Shown here: one piece after another, positions 10,650-21,755 of the stretch
Position numbering within the stretch: the first letter of the stretch is position 1
Layout of the letters: each line of letters opens with the position of its first letter
Source of the DNA: Erpetoichthys calabaricus
Lineage: Eukaryota > Chordata > Cladistia > Polypteriformes > Polypteridae
Assembly: GCF_900747795.2 (NCBI RefSeq)
Contig: NC_041402.2
Span: forward strand, 194,294,989 to 194,358,988
DNA length: 64,000 nt
Direction of reading: 5' to 3'
The notes under the pieces: generated by a model
What the model was told of the DNA's origin: nothing
Database searches by the model: none
Seen by the model: only the letters and a program-made list of their open reading frames with translations
Position numbers and translations under genes: made by a program

Positions 10650-12760
10650 AGAGGTGTGGGCAGTTTGCCAGCGTGACAAGTTAAAAAAAAAAAACAAGGC
10701 TGGCCTTCATAATGCTGAGGCCTGCAATAATATGGTAAGGAAGTTGGATCCTTCCGGAAGAAAATGGCCTGGGAGCTCACATTATAGAAAGGGAAGGGGA
10801 GGGAGGGATGATCCAAGGGAGCATTGCAGGAAATATTATGTGAAGATCTTTCCAGAAAAAAAAAAAAGAAATGCTCACACTGTAGTAGTAGTTGAAATCA
10901 TACGTGTGGTACAGCGGTAGGACCTTTCTGCAAGTAAATGGCTCAGGATATGCACCATGGAAAAGAAACCTTAGGGAGGGATGATCAAAGGGAGCAATGT
11001 AGGAATCTTTATGTAAAACAATCTGATCCCGCTGGAACAAAATGCTCACACTATAGGAACAGTGACAGTAGGCTGACATGTATCATAAAGCAGAATTGAA
11101 ATTTTTGAACAAAATGGCTTTGGCCTTGCACCATAGAAAAGGAACACTGGGGAGAGATGATCAAAGGGAGCAATGTAGGAATCTTTATGTTAAGCAGTAA
11201 GATCTTCATGGAACAAAATGCTCGCACTGTAGTAGTAGTATGAAGTGTATTATAAAGCAGAAAGATCTTTCTGGAACAAAATATCTCTGGCCTTGCACTA
11301 TACAAAAAGGAACATTAAGGAGGGATGATCAAAGGAAGAAATGTAGAAAAGATTATTGACATCTGTAAGACCTTCCTGGTACCTAATGGTCCAAACTCAC
11401 ACTTTTGTAGTTGTAACAGTGGTAAGCAGTCGCATCACATGTGATTGTAAAATGAACATCACAGTCCTGAACTCACTCTATAGAAATGGAACTTGAAGGA
11501 GGGATGATCAAAGGGAATAATGTAGGAATCTCCATGTAAAAAAAATCGGATCCCTCTGGAATAAAATGCTCACACAATCGGAGTAGTGACGGTGGTATGA
11601 CATGTATATCGTAAAGCAGCAAGAAATTTCTAGAACAAAATGGCCTTGGCCTTGCACCATAGAAAAGGAACATTAGGGAGGGATGATCAAAGGGATCAGT
11701 GTAAGAAGTATTATGTAAAGCCGTGAGATCTTCATGGAACAAAATGCTCACACTATAGGAGTAGTGACAGTGGTATGACATGTACAGTATGTTGTAAACC
11801 AGCAAGATCTTTCTGGAACAAAATGGCTCTGGCTTTGCACCATAGAAAAGGAACATTAGAGAGGGATGATCAAAGGGAGCAATCTAGGAAACATTACGTA
11901 AAGCAATAAGATTCTTCTGGAACAATGCGGCCCTGCACAACAGGGAAGGTACATTAGGAAGGGATGATCCAAGAGAGAAATGTAGAAAAGATTATTTCCA
12001 GCTGTAAGACCTTTCTGGTACCCAATGGTCCGAACTCACACTTTTGTAGATGTAACAGCAGTAGCGGTCATAGCACATGTGATGTAAGATGGACATCACA
12101 GACCTGAGCTCACTCTGTAGAAATGGAACTTGAAGGAGGGATGATCAAAGGAAGCAATGTAGGAACCATTCTGTAAGCGGTAAACATCTTCCTGCAACGA
12201 AATGGACCCGGCCTTGTAAAACAGAAGAGGAAAACGAATGAGGGATGATCAAAGGGAACAATGCAGGAACGTTTATGTTAAACAATTAGATCTTTCCTAA
12301 ACATAATGCTTGCACCGTTATGGTGGTAGCGGTGGTGGTATGGCGTGTATTGTAAAGCAGCGCACGTTTTCTGGAACAAAATGGCCCTGGTCTTATACTT
12401 TAGCAAAGGAACATTAGAGAGGGATGATCAAAGGGAGCAATGCAGAACACCTTATTTAAAGCCTCAGGATCTTTCTGGATCAAAATGCTCACATGTATTG
12501 TGGAGATCTTTCTAGAACAAAATCATCCTGGCCTTGCACTACAGAAAAAAGGGACATCAGATAGGGATGATCAAAGGGAGCAATGCATGAAGCGTGTGTG
12601 AATTTCCCCTTGGGATTAATAAAGTATCTATCTATGAAACCACAGTGTAGGCGGTAAAGATCTTTCTGAAGCAAAGTGGTCCTTGTGCTTGTACTGTAGA
12701 AAATACACCAGAGGTAGGGATGATCAAAGGGAGCAATGCCAGAAAAATGTTTGCAGATCC
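10650..12760. repeat. tandem array, about 13 degenerate units of about 175 bp
   Basis: The core GATGATCAAAGGGAGCAATG or a close variant appears at about 10808, 10980, 11155, 11325, 11501, 11682, 11865, 11963, 12140, 12242, 12423, 12563 and 12717. Most steps are 170-183 bases, with some near 100-155. Between the cores recur AAATGCTCACACTATAGGAG, AAGATCTTTCTGGAACAAAA and GGCCTTGCACCATAGAAAAG. Minus-strand frames run through one or two units, but each unit repeats the same peptide-like string with stops between, so I do not call a gene. A five-copy retroposon tail (12594-12635) is inserted near the distal end. Confidence 0.9.
12594..12635 (+). mobile_element. short retroposon 3' tail
   Basis: The segment TGTGAATTTCCCC plus TTGGGATTAATAAAG plus two TATC units lies inside the 175-bp array. 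It is the same 3'-end fragment as at 5847, 37469, 43921 and (minus) 59361-59390. Confidence 0.75.
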
Positions 12761-13059
12761 CCTTCCCCTTACCTGACACGTGGGACACCCCACTTTCCCA
12801 CCTGAGCCTACCCTGACGGTGAATCTTCCTGACACTTGGGGGTCCATTTATTTGTACACCAGCCAGGAGGTCATGTGATCTCCAGCACACTTTGTATGTA
12901 ATTTTAAAAAAAAATTTGAAGTACTGCCCCCTGGTGGCCCCAGCAGTCAGTACAAGCCGAGGTGCCAGATATGTGCAGTTTGGCACTATATATAAATATC
13001 AAGTGTGGTGGGTGGGCTCGGTGGGACTGCAGTCAGCAGTTTCAGGCCCCATCTGCCAA

Positions 13060-13220
13060 GGCTCGCTCGCCGTGTAAAGTCAGCTGACATGCGCCAGTGT
13101 GAAAGTGCCCCCGCAGCCCCGTCTCCTGGAGGACACACGCTGGCTGTCTCGGCATCGCGTGAGTCACGCTCAAGTGTGCCTTCGGGGGGAGATCTAAAAA
13201 TAACACTTAATGTGCAATTT
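13060..13220. promoter_or_regulatory. possible cis-regulatory cluster (E-box, AP-1, NKX2, MEF2-like sites)
   Basis: In 125 bases there is a CAGCTG E-box (13081), an exact AP-1 core TGAGTCA (13160-13166), an NKX2-type TCAAGTG (13170-13176), an exact MEF2-type CTAAAAATAA (13194-13203) and CACTTAA (13204-13210). All are consensus matches seen directly. That they act together, and on which gene, is inference; the cluster would lie in the tor4a intron if the 3.5-kb first exon is right. Confidence 0.3.
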
Positions 13221-14990
13221 GGACTCGGCTAAGTGAGAGTGCCGTCTTCAAGTCTTGCCGCCTGCCTCCCGTTTTTCACGCAAAGGTGTTTGTGTAACAG
13301 TCGGGGTGAGGAAGAGGTGAGAAGATGGGACGGTCGTAAACACGGGACGTCCTGGGGGGAAAAGAGGGTGGGGTTTTTACCCAGAATCCTACTGCCTCTT
13401 CATGGAAGTCAGTGAGAACGACACCGGGGCCGGACGTGAATCCCAGTAACTGGCACAAGCAGGGCATTCAGATGCCACAGTGCCATTTGAAGGGGTGGAC
13501 TCCCTCAACTTGAAGCTACCATAAGTCCCCAGCAAAGGGGCTTCCTGAGGTCAAAACAGAATGAGGGGAGCAAAGCCACCCGCCACCCACCACCTCAGGT
13601 GGGCTAAAAAATGTGGAAGGAAGTAACAGAACTGAGGGCACAAGCTCATGTCCAACATCTCCCCTGGCATATCATCTGGGCCTGTTTTTCCTGCCCTCCA
13701 TTTACCGTGAATTTTATTAACGAGGTCTGAGGATGTTTTATTATATAGCACCTTTAATGAACTGGCATCTACAAGCTAAAACTCATCACCCAGCTGTGCC
13801 TTGGCATCAGCACCACAAATACCAGTCCTGACTTGCATACCGCGTGCCAAAGGCTTTGTGCCACCAGGTTCCTCCCATAGGAAGACGTTCCAAGGGAGAC
13901 AGGGTGTCAGCACGGAGCACCTGAAGAGTAATATGTGCCCTGTGGCACAGCAGTGCCCCCTAGTCACAAACACCCCATCTGGTCATCCAAATGTGTCCCT
14001 TTTGTGCCTACAAAACAGTGTCTGGCTGCCCACTCATGCCAAACCATGTAGAGATCTGTTTACCAGACCAGCCACCCTCTGCCAGTCTGCTATTATATGA
14101 CCCTGGCTTGTCTTGGCAGGGAACTCTGTGCCACTAATATACCCCTTATATAGTGTAAGGCACTATATAATACAAAGATCAATTTTCTAAATCTGCTTTG
14201 TCCTGTGTGGCCGCAGCATTGCTAGATGCCAAGCAGGAGCCAGCCCTGGATGGGATGCCAGCCTATCTTGTGCCACACACAACTTACCTTAGCAGGCATA
14301 TCTTTGGACAAACCCAATGCAAACATGGATAGGATTAGGTGTAGAACTGAACCCGAGTCAAAGGAGCTCACTGCTGTGCCACCCTGAATGTGCGGGCCTA
14401 AGTGTTTTAATAGGACGCAGAAGGGGGTGCCAGTCCTCACAGGGCAAACTCTCCTGCAACTTAAGATGTTTACATTCAGCGATTAACCAATCAGCTTGTT
14501 GTCTGCACATTTGTGACTTTCTAACAATTTCAAAGGGTGGTCCTGCCGGGTAATGGCGGTCATGCTGAGTCACAGGATTTATTTTTAGACGTGTATTGCA
14601 GTGCGGTTTGACACCATGGCCTCATACGCCATTGAAGCCTTCCTGCCAAGCCGCCTTCCCAGTTTGTACCTGCTGTGGATGTGGGCGCCAAGTATAACTC
14701 GCTGCAGTGCATGACATGGTGACGAGCTTGTGACATGGAGAGAAGGTGGGATGGGGCAGGGTGGAGCTGGCATGTCGCTGTGTCTGAGGGGCACACTGCC
14801 CAGTGCAGTGAGGACCTTCATTCATCTGAGGCACTGATAAAGGGGGGCATAAAGATGGACATGGACATCCTGATGGCCCACTGTCACAGCCTTTGTGGGG
14901 TGCAGCCTGTGTCTGCTTTGAGGTTTGGGCTACAAGTCCTTCAAGAGGATCTTCAACAATACCAGCTGAGCAGCCCCTTAGACACTTAGA
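13221..14990. other. no gene recognised
   Basis: The stretch is moderate-GC sequence with short frames only. A weak minus-strand SINE-like segment (CTGGATGGGATGCCAGCC near 14246, TTTGGACAAACCCAATGC near 14302) can be discerned at 14230-14400. I see no further elements. Confidence 0.5.
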
Positions 14991-14999
14991 GGCCATCAG

Positions 15000-15902
15000 G
15001 CCAGTAGAAGCCCCTCAGGACTAAAGACGCCACTCATTATGTGAAGGTGTCCGCAGGGGCTTCTTTATGATTTGGTGGTCTGCAGACCCGTAGCTTCAGG
15101 TCAGCTGACTATTTGCTGGTGGTCTAAGATACATTTGAACTGAGTAGCAGCTCATTGGTGTAGAGGTCAGTGGTGACATCCCTACAATGTGTTGGTACCA
15201 ATGGTGGCTTAAACTGGCATATGGCTGTGGCTTCTGCTCAAGTGACCCCTGAATAATTTAAAGCCAGCAGCTTCACTTCACCTGAGTTTTCTCTGGTGGT
15301 CAGACGTACCTGAAGTGGCTTAAGCTTTCGAACTCGTGTGGCTTTACCCGAGTGGGGTGGTCAACGGCAGGTTAAACTTGCTGTGACTCATGCCCTAGTG
15401 GCACCTTTATGGATTAGAAGCTTCCTGGCCTGCAGCCCCCACTCAACAGAAGTTGAAACCTTCACACACCAGTGACTCCCACCTGAGAGGCACCTTTAGA
15501 GACCTCCAGACCTGCAACAACTGCTTCAGCTGAGCAGGTGCCCATCATGAGCTGGCATCATCGCCAGTGGTTCATCCACCTACTGCTTCACTTGAGCGGC
15601 ACTTTCATAGTGTAGAGACCCCTGCAGGCTGGTAGTCCGACCATACCTGGATGGTCCTCACCCAAAGGGCTCCTGTTATTTATAACAGTTTCACCTGAGT
15701 ACCACCCTGGAGACTTGTATTCAATTGTGGTCCATGCCCAAGTGGCACCTTAATGGATTAGAAGCTTCCGACTCGCCTGAGTGTTTGCTGAGGGTCAGTT
15801 GTGTTCACAGAAGTTGTGACTCCCACCTGAGAGGCACCTTTAGAGACCTCCAGACCTGCAGCAACCACTTCAGCTGAGCAGGTGCCCATCATGAGCTGGC
15901 AG
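15000..15902. repeat. degenerate repeat region with a direct duplication
   Basis: Two stretches, 15388-15555 and 15733-15903, are close direct copies. They share GGATTAGAAGCTTCC, then TGACTCCCACCTGAGAGGCACC, then GAGACCTCCAGACCTGC and GTGCCCATCATGAGCTGGC. Weaker related phrases (GGTGGTC, CACCTGAG, TCCTCACCC) run from 15060 onward and recur at 25910-26070, so this is a diverged local repeat that is also dispersed. Confidence 0.65.
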
Positions 15903-16450
15903 AGAGGAGGGGACGCTGGCGCACGCATGCTGTTGCCGCTCCTCCCTGTTAACAACACTTCATAAAATTCGCCTTAATCCTACACTTTTTTTACGCTTGT
16001 TTTATTTCTTTCTTGTACGTATAATTTGTGAATGCAGCTGACTCAAATTGTATGGATTTGGTTTAATTTTTGTGGACTTTATGGGCTTTACTTTGACTGG
16101 GAACAACTGAATCTGTGGATCACGGGACGAGACCTACGAACATTTCTTTGTACCTTGGTGATCTAGGAGCCTGGGATCTGCTCTCGATTTATTTTATTGT
16201 GCTTTATGACTAAGAACTGATCTGATGTTCACACCCGCCTGGCTTGTGGCTCTGGGGTGATCACACCTGTAATGCCCAGCGTTACTTGTTTGTGGCTGTA
16301 TGTTGGAACCTCCAAATCCTGCTATTCTTTCTGCTGCTTTGCTATCGCCACTCATCTGCGCCACCGCACCCGCCCGTCTCACCGGCTCCGTTCTGCTGTG
16401 CTGTGCTGTGCTGCTTCTCCACTGCTATCAGATGAGTATTGCTCAGTCAT
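15903..16450 (+). mobile_element. probable 5' region of the plus-strand L2 LINE
   Basis: No ORF is clear. The link to the L2 body is positional. The RTE element at 16450-18277 is flanked by AGATGAGTATTGCTCAGT and AGATAAGTATCACTCCGT, a diverged target-site duplication. Removing it joins this stretch to the sequence at 18278 that runs into the L2 endonuclease. The left boundary near 15903 is where the local repeat stops. Confidence 0.45.
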
Positions 16451-18277
16451 CTTCTTCTTCTTTCGTCTGCTCCTGTTAGGGGTCACCACAGTGGATCATC
16501 TTGTTCCATCTCTTCCTGTCCTCACCATCTTGCTGTGTCACCCCCACCACCTCACCACCTCACCACATCCATAAACCTCCTCTTACCTGGCAGCTCTATC
16601 CTTAGCACCCTTCTCTCCCCTCTTCACATGTCCAAACCAACGCCATCTCGCCTCTCTGACTTTGTCTCCCAACCGTCCCACCTGAGCTGACCCTCTAATG
16701 TCCTCATTTCTAATCGTGTCCATCCTCGTCACACCCAATGCAAATCTTAGTATCTTTAACTCTGACACCTCCAGCTCTGTCTCCTGTGCCACCGTCTCCA
16801 GCCCATATAACATCGCTGGTCTCACTACCGTCCTGTAGACCTTCTCTTTCACTCTTGCTGATACCCGTCTGTCACAAATCACTCCTGACACTCTTCTCCA
16901 CCCACACCACCCTGCCTGCACTCTCTTCTTCACTTCTCCTCCACACTCCCCATTACTCTGTACTGTTGATCCCAAGTATTTAAACTCATCCACCTTCACC
17001 AACTCTATTCCCTGCATCCTCACCATTCCACTGACCTCCCTCTCATTCACACACATGTATTCTGTCTTGTTCCTACTGACCTTCATTCCTCTTCTCTCAT
17101 ATCTCCTCCTCTCCAGGGTCTCCTCAACCTGCTCCCTACTCTCACTACAGATCACAATGTCATGGGGACTCCTGTCTAATCTCGTCTGTCCATCACCATT
17201 GCCAATAAGAAAGGGCTCAGATGCGATCCCTGATGTAATCCCATCTCCGTCACTCCTACCGCAGACCTCACCACAGTCACACTCCCTACATATCCTGTAC
17301 AACTCTTTTGTACTTCTCTGCCACTCCTGACTTCCTCATACAATACCACAGCTCCTCTCAGTCACCCTGTCATATTCTTTCTTCAGGTCCACAAAGACGC
17401 AATGCAACTCCTTCTGGCCTTCTCTAAACTTCTCCATCAACATCCTCAGGGCAAACATCTCATCTATGGTGCTCTTTTTTGGCATGAAACCATCCTGCTG
17501 CTCACTGATCATCACCTCACTTCTTACCTGATCTTCCACTACTCTTTCCCGTAACTTCATGCTGTGGCTCATCAATTTTATCCCCCTGTAATTACTACGG
17601 TCCTGCACGTTCCCCCTTATTCTTAAATATTGGCCCACCAGTACACTTCTTCTCCACTCCTCATCATCCTCTCACTTTCCAAGATTCCATTAAACAATCT
17701 GGTTAAAAACTCTACTGCCATCTCTCCTAAACACCTCCATGATTCCACAGGTATGTCATCTGGACCAGCGGCCTTTCCATTCTTCATTCTCTTCATCGCT
17801 GTCCTTACTTCATCCTTGCTGATCCGTTGCACTTCCTGATTCACTATCTCCACATCATCCAACCTCTTCTCTCTCTCTTGTTCTCTTCATTCATCAGCCT
17901 CTCACAGTACTCTTTCCATCTGCTCAACACACTCTCCTCACTTGTCAGTATGTTTCCATCTTTATCCTTTATCACCCTAACCTGCCGCTCATCTTTGTCA
18001 GCTTGGCCCCTCTGTAGCCCACTGGTCCTTTTCTCCCTCCTTAGTGTCCAACCTCTCATACAACTCATCATACGCCTTTTCTTTAGCCTTCACTACCTCT
18101 CTCTTCACCTTGAGTCTTATCTCTCTGACTATCCCGCTTCTTCGTCTTCACCATCCTCTTCCTCTGTATACTCTCCTGTATTTCCTCATTCCACCACCAG
18201 GTTTCCTTTTCCTCCTTCCTCTGTCCAGATGTCACACCAAGCACCCTTCTTGCTGTCACCCTTACTACATCTGCTGT
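16450..18277 (-). mobile_element. RTE-clade LINE, 5'-truncated
   Basis: On the minus strand the reverse transcriptase appears in order: WKEYCERLMNEEN (about 17910), GKAAGPDDIPVE (about 17770), the fingers and palm (17640-17340), then KTEYMCVNERE, KVDEFKYLGSTVQSN and the carboxy-terminal ARWRWFGHVKR (to about 16620). The element ends with the RTE-type 3' sequence complementary to GGGGTCACCACAGTGGATCA near 16480. The endonuclease is missing and the frame is broken at several points. A diverged duplication of about 18 bases flanks it. It sits inside an L2 element of the opposite strand. Confidence 0.85.
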
Positions 18278-20849
18278 AGATAAGTATCACTCCGTATCAT
18301 GCTAAAATACTCTCATGACAAACTCCTTCTTATTAAACAGTTTGTCCAGAACAAATGGTCTGACTGGAATATCGTAAAAGACACCAGGATTTTGTGGCGC
18401 CCAAAATATGTACATCATGAGTCAGGTCACCACCACCACCACCACCACCAGGTTGCGAATTAAAAGACCACCAGCAGCATTTGCTCAGGAATACGCCATC
18501 CTACTCACGGCCCTGGAAACAGAAGTGTCAGTGTGCCGAATTTACAGTACGTGAACATAAACTCCGATCGCGGCTCTGTGCAACAAGAAGCCTCATGAAC
18601 TAATATCGCATTGTTTAATTTGAGGTCTCTTAATGGCTAAGCATTGGTGCTGTCAGAACTCATCACTGACACCAAACTTGATATTCTGTGTCTAACGGAG
18701 ACTTGGCAAAAACCAAACGAATTTCCGTCTCTCACGGAGGCGACTCCACTTGGGTTCACTTTCCACACCGAGCCTCGCAGCTCAAGACAAGGCGGAGGAG
18801 TCGCAGTGATTGTCAGAGTGGAGTTAAACATCAAACGAGTCCCCATTGACTGTCCATTGTCTTTTGAGTGTCTGGCTCTTAAACTAATAACAGAATCAGG
18901 TCCTGTCTCACTCATTGTTCTTTATCGTCCCCTGAAACACAACGCGAGTCCTTCTTATCTGATCTGACTGAACTCTTCACCCACCTAAGCTCTCACTCTC
19001 AGAGAATTATCCTTCTCGGTGATTTCGACATCCATATTGACATCCCCACATCTAAACTGAGAAATGACTTCCTATCCTTACTGGACTGTGATGACTTGAC
19101 ACCACATGTTGATTTCCCCCTCACTCTGGTGGCCATGATCTGCACTTATGGACTATCTGTGGCCGACACTCACAGCACCGATTTGCGACTCTCTGACCAT
19201 AAAGCAGCACTTCTCATTGTCTCATGACCTCTCCCTCCTCTTACCTGTAAAGGACAAATCTCTTACAGAAACCTTCAAAATATCTGTCCCTCTTATCCTT
19301 TCTGGATCCATTTCTGATCTTTTACTCTCTTCTCCTATTCCATCACCACTAGATAGTCTTGTTGTCCACTATAACTCAGCCCTTCATTCCGCACTCGATA
19401 AAACATAAGGAGGATTCCTTTAAGTGTTCATCTCCTTGGTGTAACTCAGAGCTACAATCTATGAAAGCAGCTGGCCGACGCCTTGAGAGAATGTCACGTA
19501 AGTCTGACCTCACTGTGAACATCCAGGCTTTCTGACCACCAAAGAGCTTACAGAGAAGCACAACCTGCTGCCAAGATCACCCATTATGGCAGAATAATAG
19601 AAAGTGGCCACGATAACCCAAGGGTTTTGTTCTCTGTACTTAACAAACTACTCGAACCTGCGTCTGGCCCAACTACCTCTTCTACTGAAGTCTGTGAGGA
19701 ATTCCTCCACTTTTTCCGTAACAAAATTAAAGATCTAAATAATTCAACTAACATAAATCCATCATCTGTTTATATCTCTCCCAGTTCTCCCACTCCATCC
19801 AGCTCCTTCTCTAAGTTCTCACCAGTCATGATGACTTGTGTACTTAACCCCGTCCCCAGAACACTACTTCAATCCTGTCTTCATGCCGTAACCCCGACTG
19901 TTATCACAATAATAAACTCACCCCTCATCACTGGCTCTGTGCCGCTCACTTTTAAAATCACTTCTGTAACCCCAATGTTAAAGTCTGGTCTTGATGGTGA
20001 CGATCTTATCAATTTCCAGCCTATTTCCCATTTACCTGTCCTGTCAAAAGCTCTCAAGCGTGTTGTAGCCTCCCAGCTCACCAATTACTTAACTTCTAAT
20101 AACTTGATGGACCCTTCAGTCTGTGAAACTGCTCTGCTACGGGTCACCAATGATTTGCTTATGGCAGCAGACTCTGGACAGACCAGCATATTAATTCAGT
20201 TAGACCTCAGGGCAGCATTTGACACTCGGGTCAGACCTGACATTCTACTGTCCAGAATGGAGAACATGCCACTGGGTATCTCTGGCACTGCCCTCCAGTG
20301 GTTCAAGTCCTATCTGACTGACAGCCCAGAGTTTGTTAGTGTTGGTGACAGCAGGTCCAGCTCAGCGCCAGTCACACAAGGAGCTCCTCAGGGCTCTGTG
20401 CTCGGCCCTCTTCTCTTCTGTATTTATGTGCGTCTCCTTGGCCATATTATCCGTAGCTATGGACTGGGTTATCATTTTCATGTAGATGATACTCAGCTCT
20501 ACTTCAATGTTAAAAGTGGAACTTCATCAGAGCTTTCTCAGCTCACAACCTGCCTCAGTGAAATTAAAACCTGGATGGAGCAGAACTCTTTAAAATTAAA
20601 TTACAACAAAACTGAACTCCTGCAAATTGGGACTAAAGTGCCACTTAATAAAATGAGCTCCTTCGCAGTCTATCTTGGCAGTGATCTCATCAGACCTGCC
20701 TCTACTGCAAGGAATCTTGGTGTCATTTTTGATTCCTCCGTCACTTATTCCGCCCACATAAATCACATTAAGAAACTTTCTTACTTTCACCTCCGTCACA
20801 TATCCCGTGTTCGCTCCTTCCTCTCTTTCTCTAATGCTGAGAAGCTTCC
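18278..20849 (+). mobile_element. L2-clade LINE body: endonuclease and reverse transcriptase
   Basis: From about 18616 the frame reads LRSLNG and then the endonuclease (18644-19200, blocks LDILCLTETW, GGGVAVIVR, ILLGDFDIH), followed after several frame breaks by a 400-codon stretch (19627-20849). That stretch holds the RT domain: motif A QLDLRAAFDT (about 20195), PQGSVLGPLLF (20385-20417) and the catalytic HVDD (20479-20490). A short deletion precedes ETALLRVTNDLL near 20124. The RT thumb ends at a SINE insertion (20850). The rest of the element resumes at 23516. A CAC run (18429-18451) lies in the 5' part. Confidence 0.9.
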
Positions 20850-20875
20850 ATCCATCCATTACACAATCCGCTATA
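20850..20875 (-). mobile_element. SINE, 3' end (first of three pieces)
   Basis: CCATCCATCCATT followed by ACACAATCCGCTATA is the minus-strand 3' end of the tRNA-derived SINE. It continues at 21645-21755 and 23392-23515, the gaps being a pogo-like MITE and a Tc1-like transposon. The L2 bases on either side, CTGAGAAGCTT and CTGAGACACTC, look like its target-site duplication. Confidence 0.8.
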
Positions 20876-21644
20876 CAGTAATCCCTCGCTATATCGCGCT
20901 TCGCCTTTCGCGACTTCACTCCATCGCGGATTTTATATGTAAGCATATTTAAATATATATTGCGGATTTTTTGCTGGTTCGCGGATTTCTGCGGACAATG
21001 GGTCTTTTAATTTCTGGTACATGCTTCCTCAGTTGGTTTGCCCAGTTGATTTCATACAAGGGACGCTATTGGCAGATGGCTGAGAAGCTACCCAGCTTAC
21101 TTTTCTCTCTCTCTTGCGCTGACTTTCTCTGATCCTGACGTAGGGGGTGTGAGCAGGGGGGCTGTTCGCACACCTAGACGATACGGACGCTCGTCTAAAA
21201 ATGCTGAAAGATTATCTTCACGTTGCTATCTTTTGTGCAGCTGCTTCCTGAAAGGACATGCTGCATGGTGCTTCACATACTTAAAAACCAAACAGCCCTA
21301 TTGATTTGTTTGCTTTTCTCTATCTCTGTGACATGATCTGCTCCTGACTCGCACTCCTTTGAAGAGGAAGATATGTTTGCATTCTTTTAATTGTGAGACT
21401 GAACTGTCATCTCTGTCTTGTCATGGAGCACAGTTTAAACTTTTGAAAAAGAGACAAATGTTTGTTTGCAGTGTTTGAATAACGTTCCTGTCTCTCTACA
21501 ACCTCCTGTGTTTCTGCGCAAATCTGTGACCCAAGCGTGACAATATAAAAATAACCATATAAACATATGGTTTCTACTTCGCGGATTTTCTTATTTCGCG
21601 GGTGGCTCTGGAACACAACCCCCGCGATGGAGGAGGGATTACTG
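20876..21644. mobile_element. pogo/Tigger-like MITE, 769 bp
   Basis: Both ends read CAGTAATCCCTC (right end as the reverse complement, GAGGGATTACTG), each next to a TA (20874-20875 and 21645-21646), as expected for the Tc1/mariner superfamily. CGCGGATTT segments recur inside both ends. There is no transposase frame, so it is non-autonomous. It is inserted in the minus-strand SINE. Confidence 0.85.
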
Positions 21645-21755
21645 TATCCTAACTACATGGTTCACGGGGGTCTGCTGGAGCCAATCCCAGCCAACACAGG
21701 GTGCAAGGCAGGAAACAAATCCTGGGCAGGGTGCCAGCCAACCTCTGGGTACATA
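21645..21755 (-). mobile_element. SINE, middle piece
   Basis: TATCCTAACTACATGG, GGGGGTCTGCTGGAGCC and AACACAGGGTGCAAGGC are the minus-strand 3' half of the SINE, in register with the pieces at 20850 and 23392. Confidence 0.85.

Noticed and set aside
10777-12986. Minus-strand frames with repeated FDHPSL and FLFYGA phrases
   Set aside because: They follow the 175-bp tandem unit, are interrupted between units and change frame with indels, so they do not behave as a repeat protein.
19627-20952. 441-codon frame as a possible host gene
   Set aside because: It is the L2 reverse transcriptase, with PQGSVLGPLLF and HVDD motifs, and its last codons belong to an inserted SINE and MITE.
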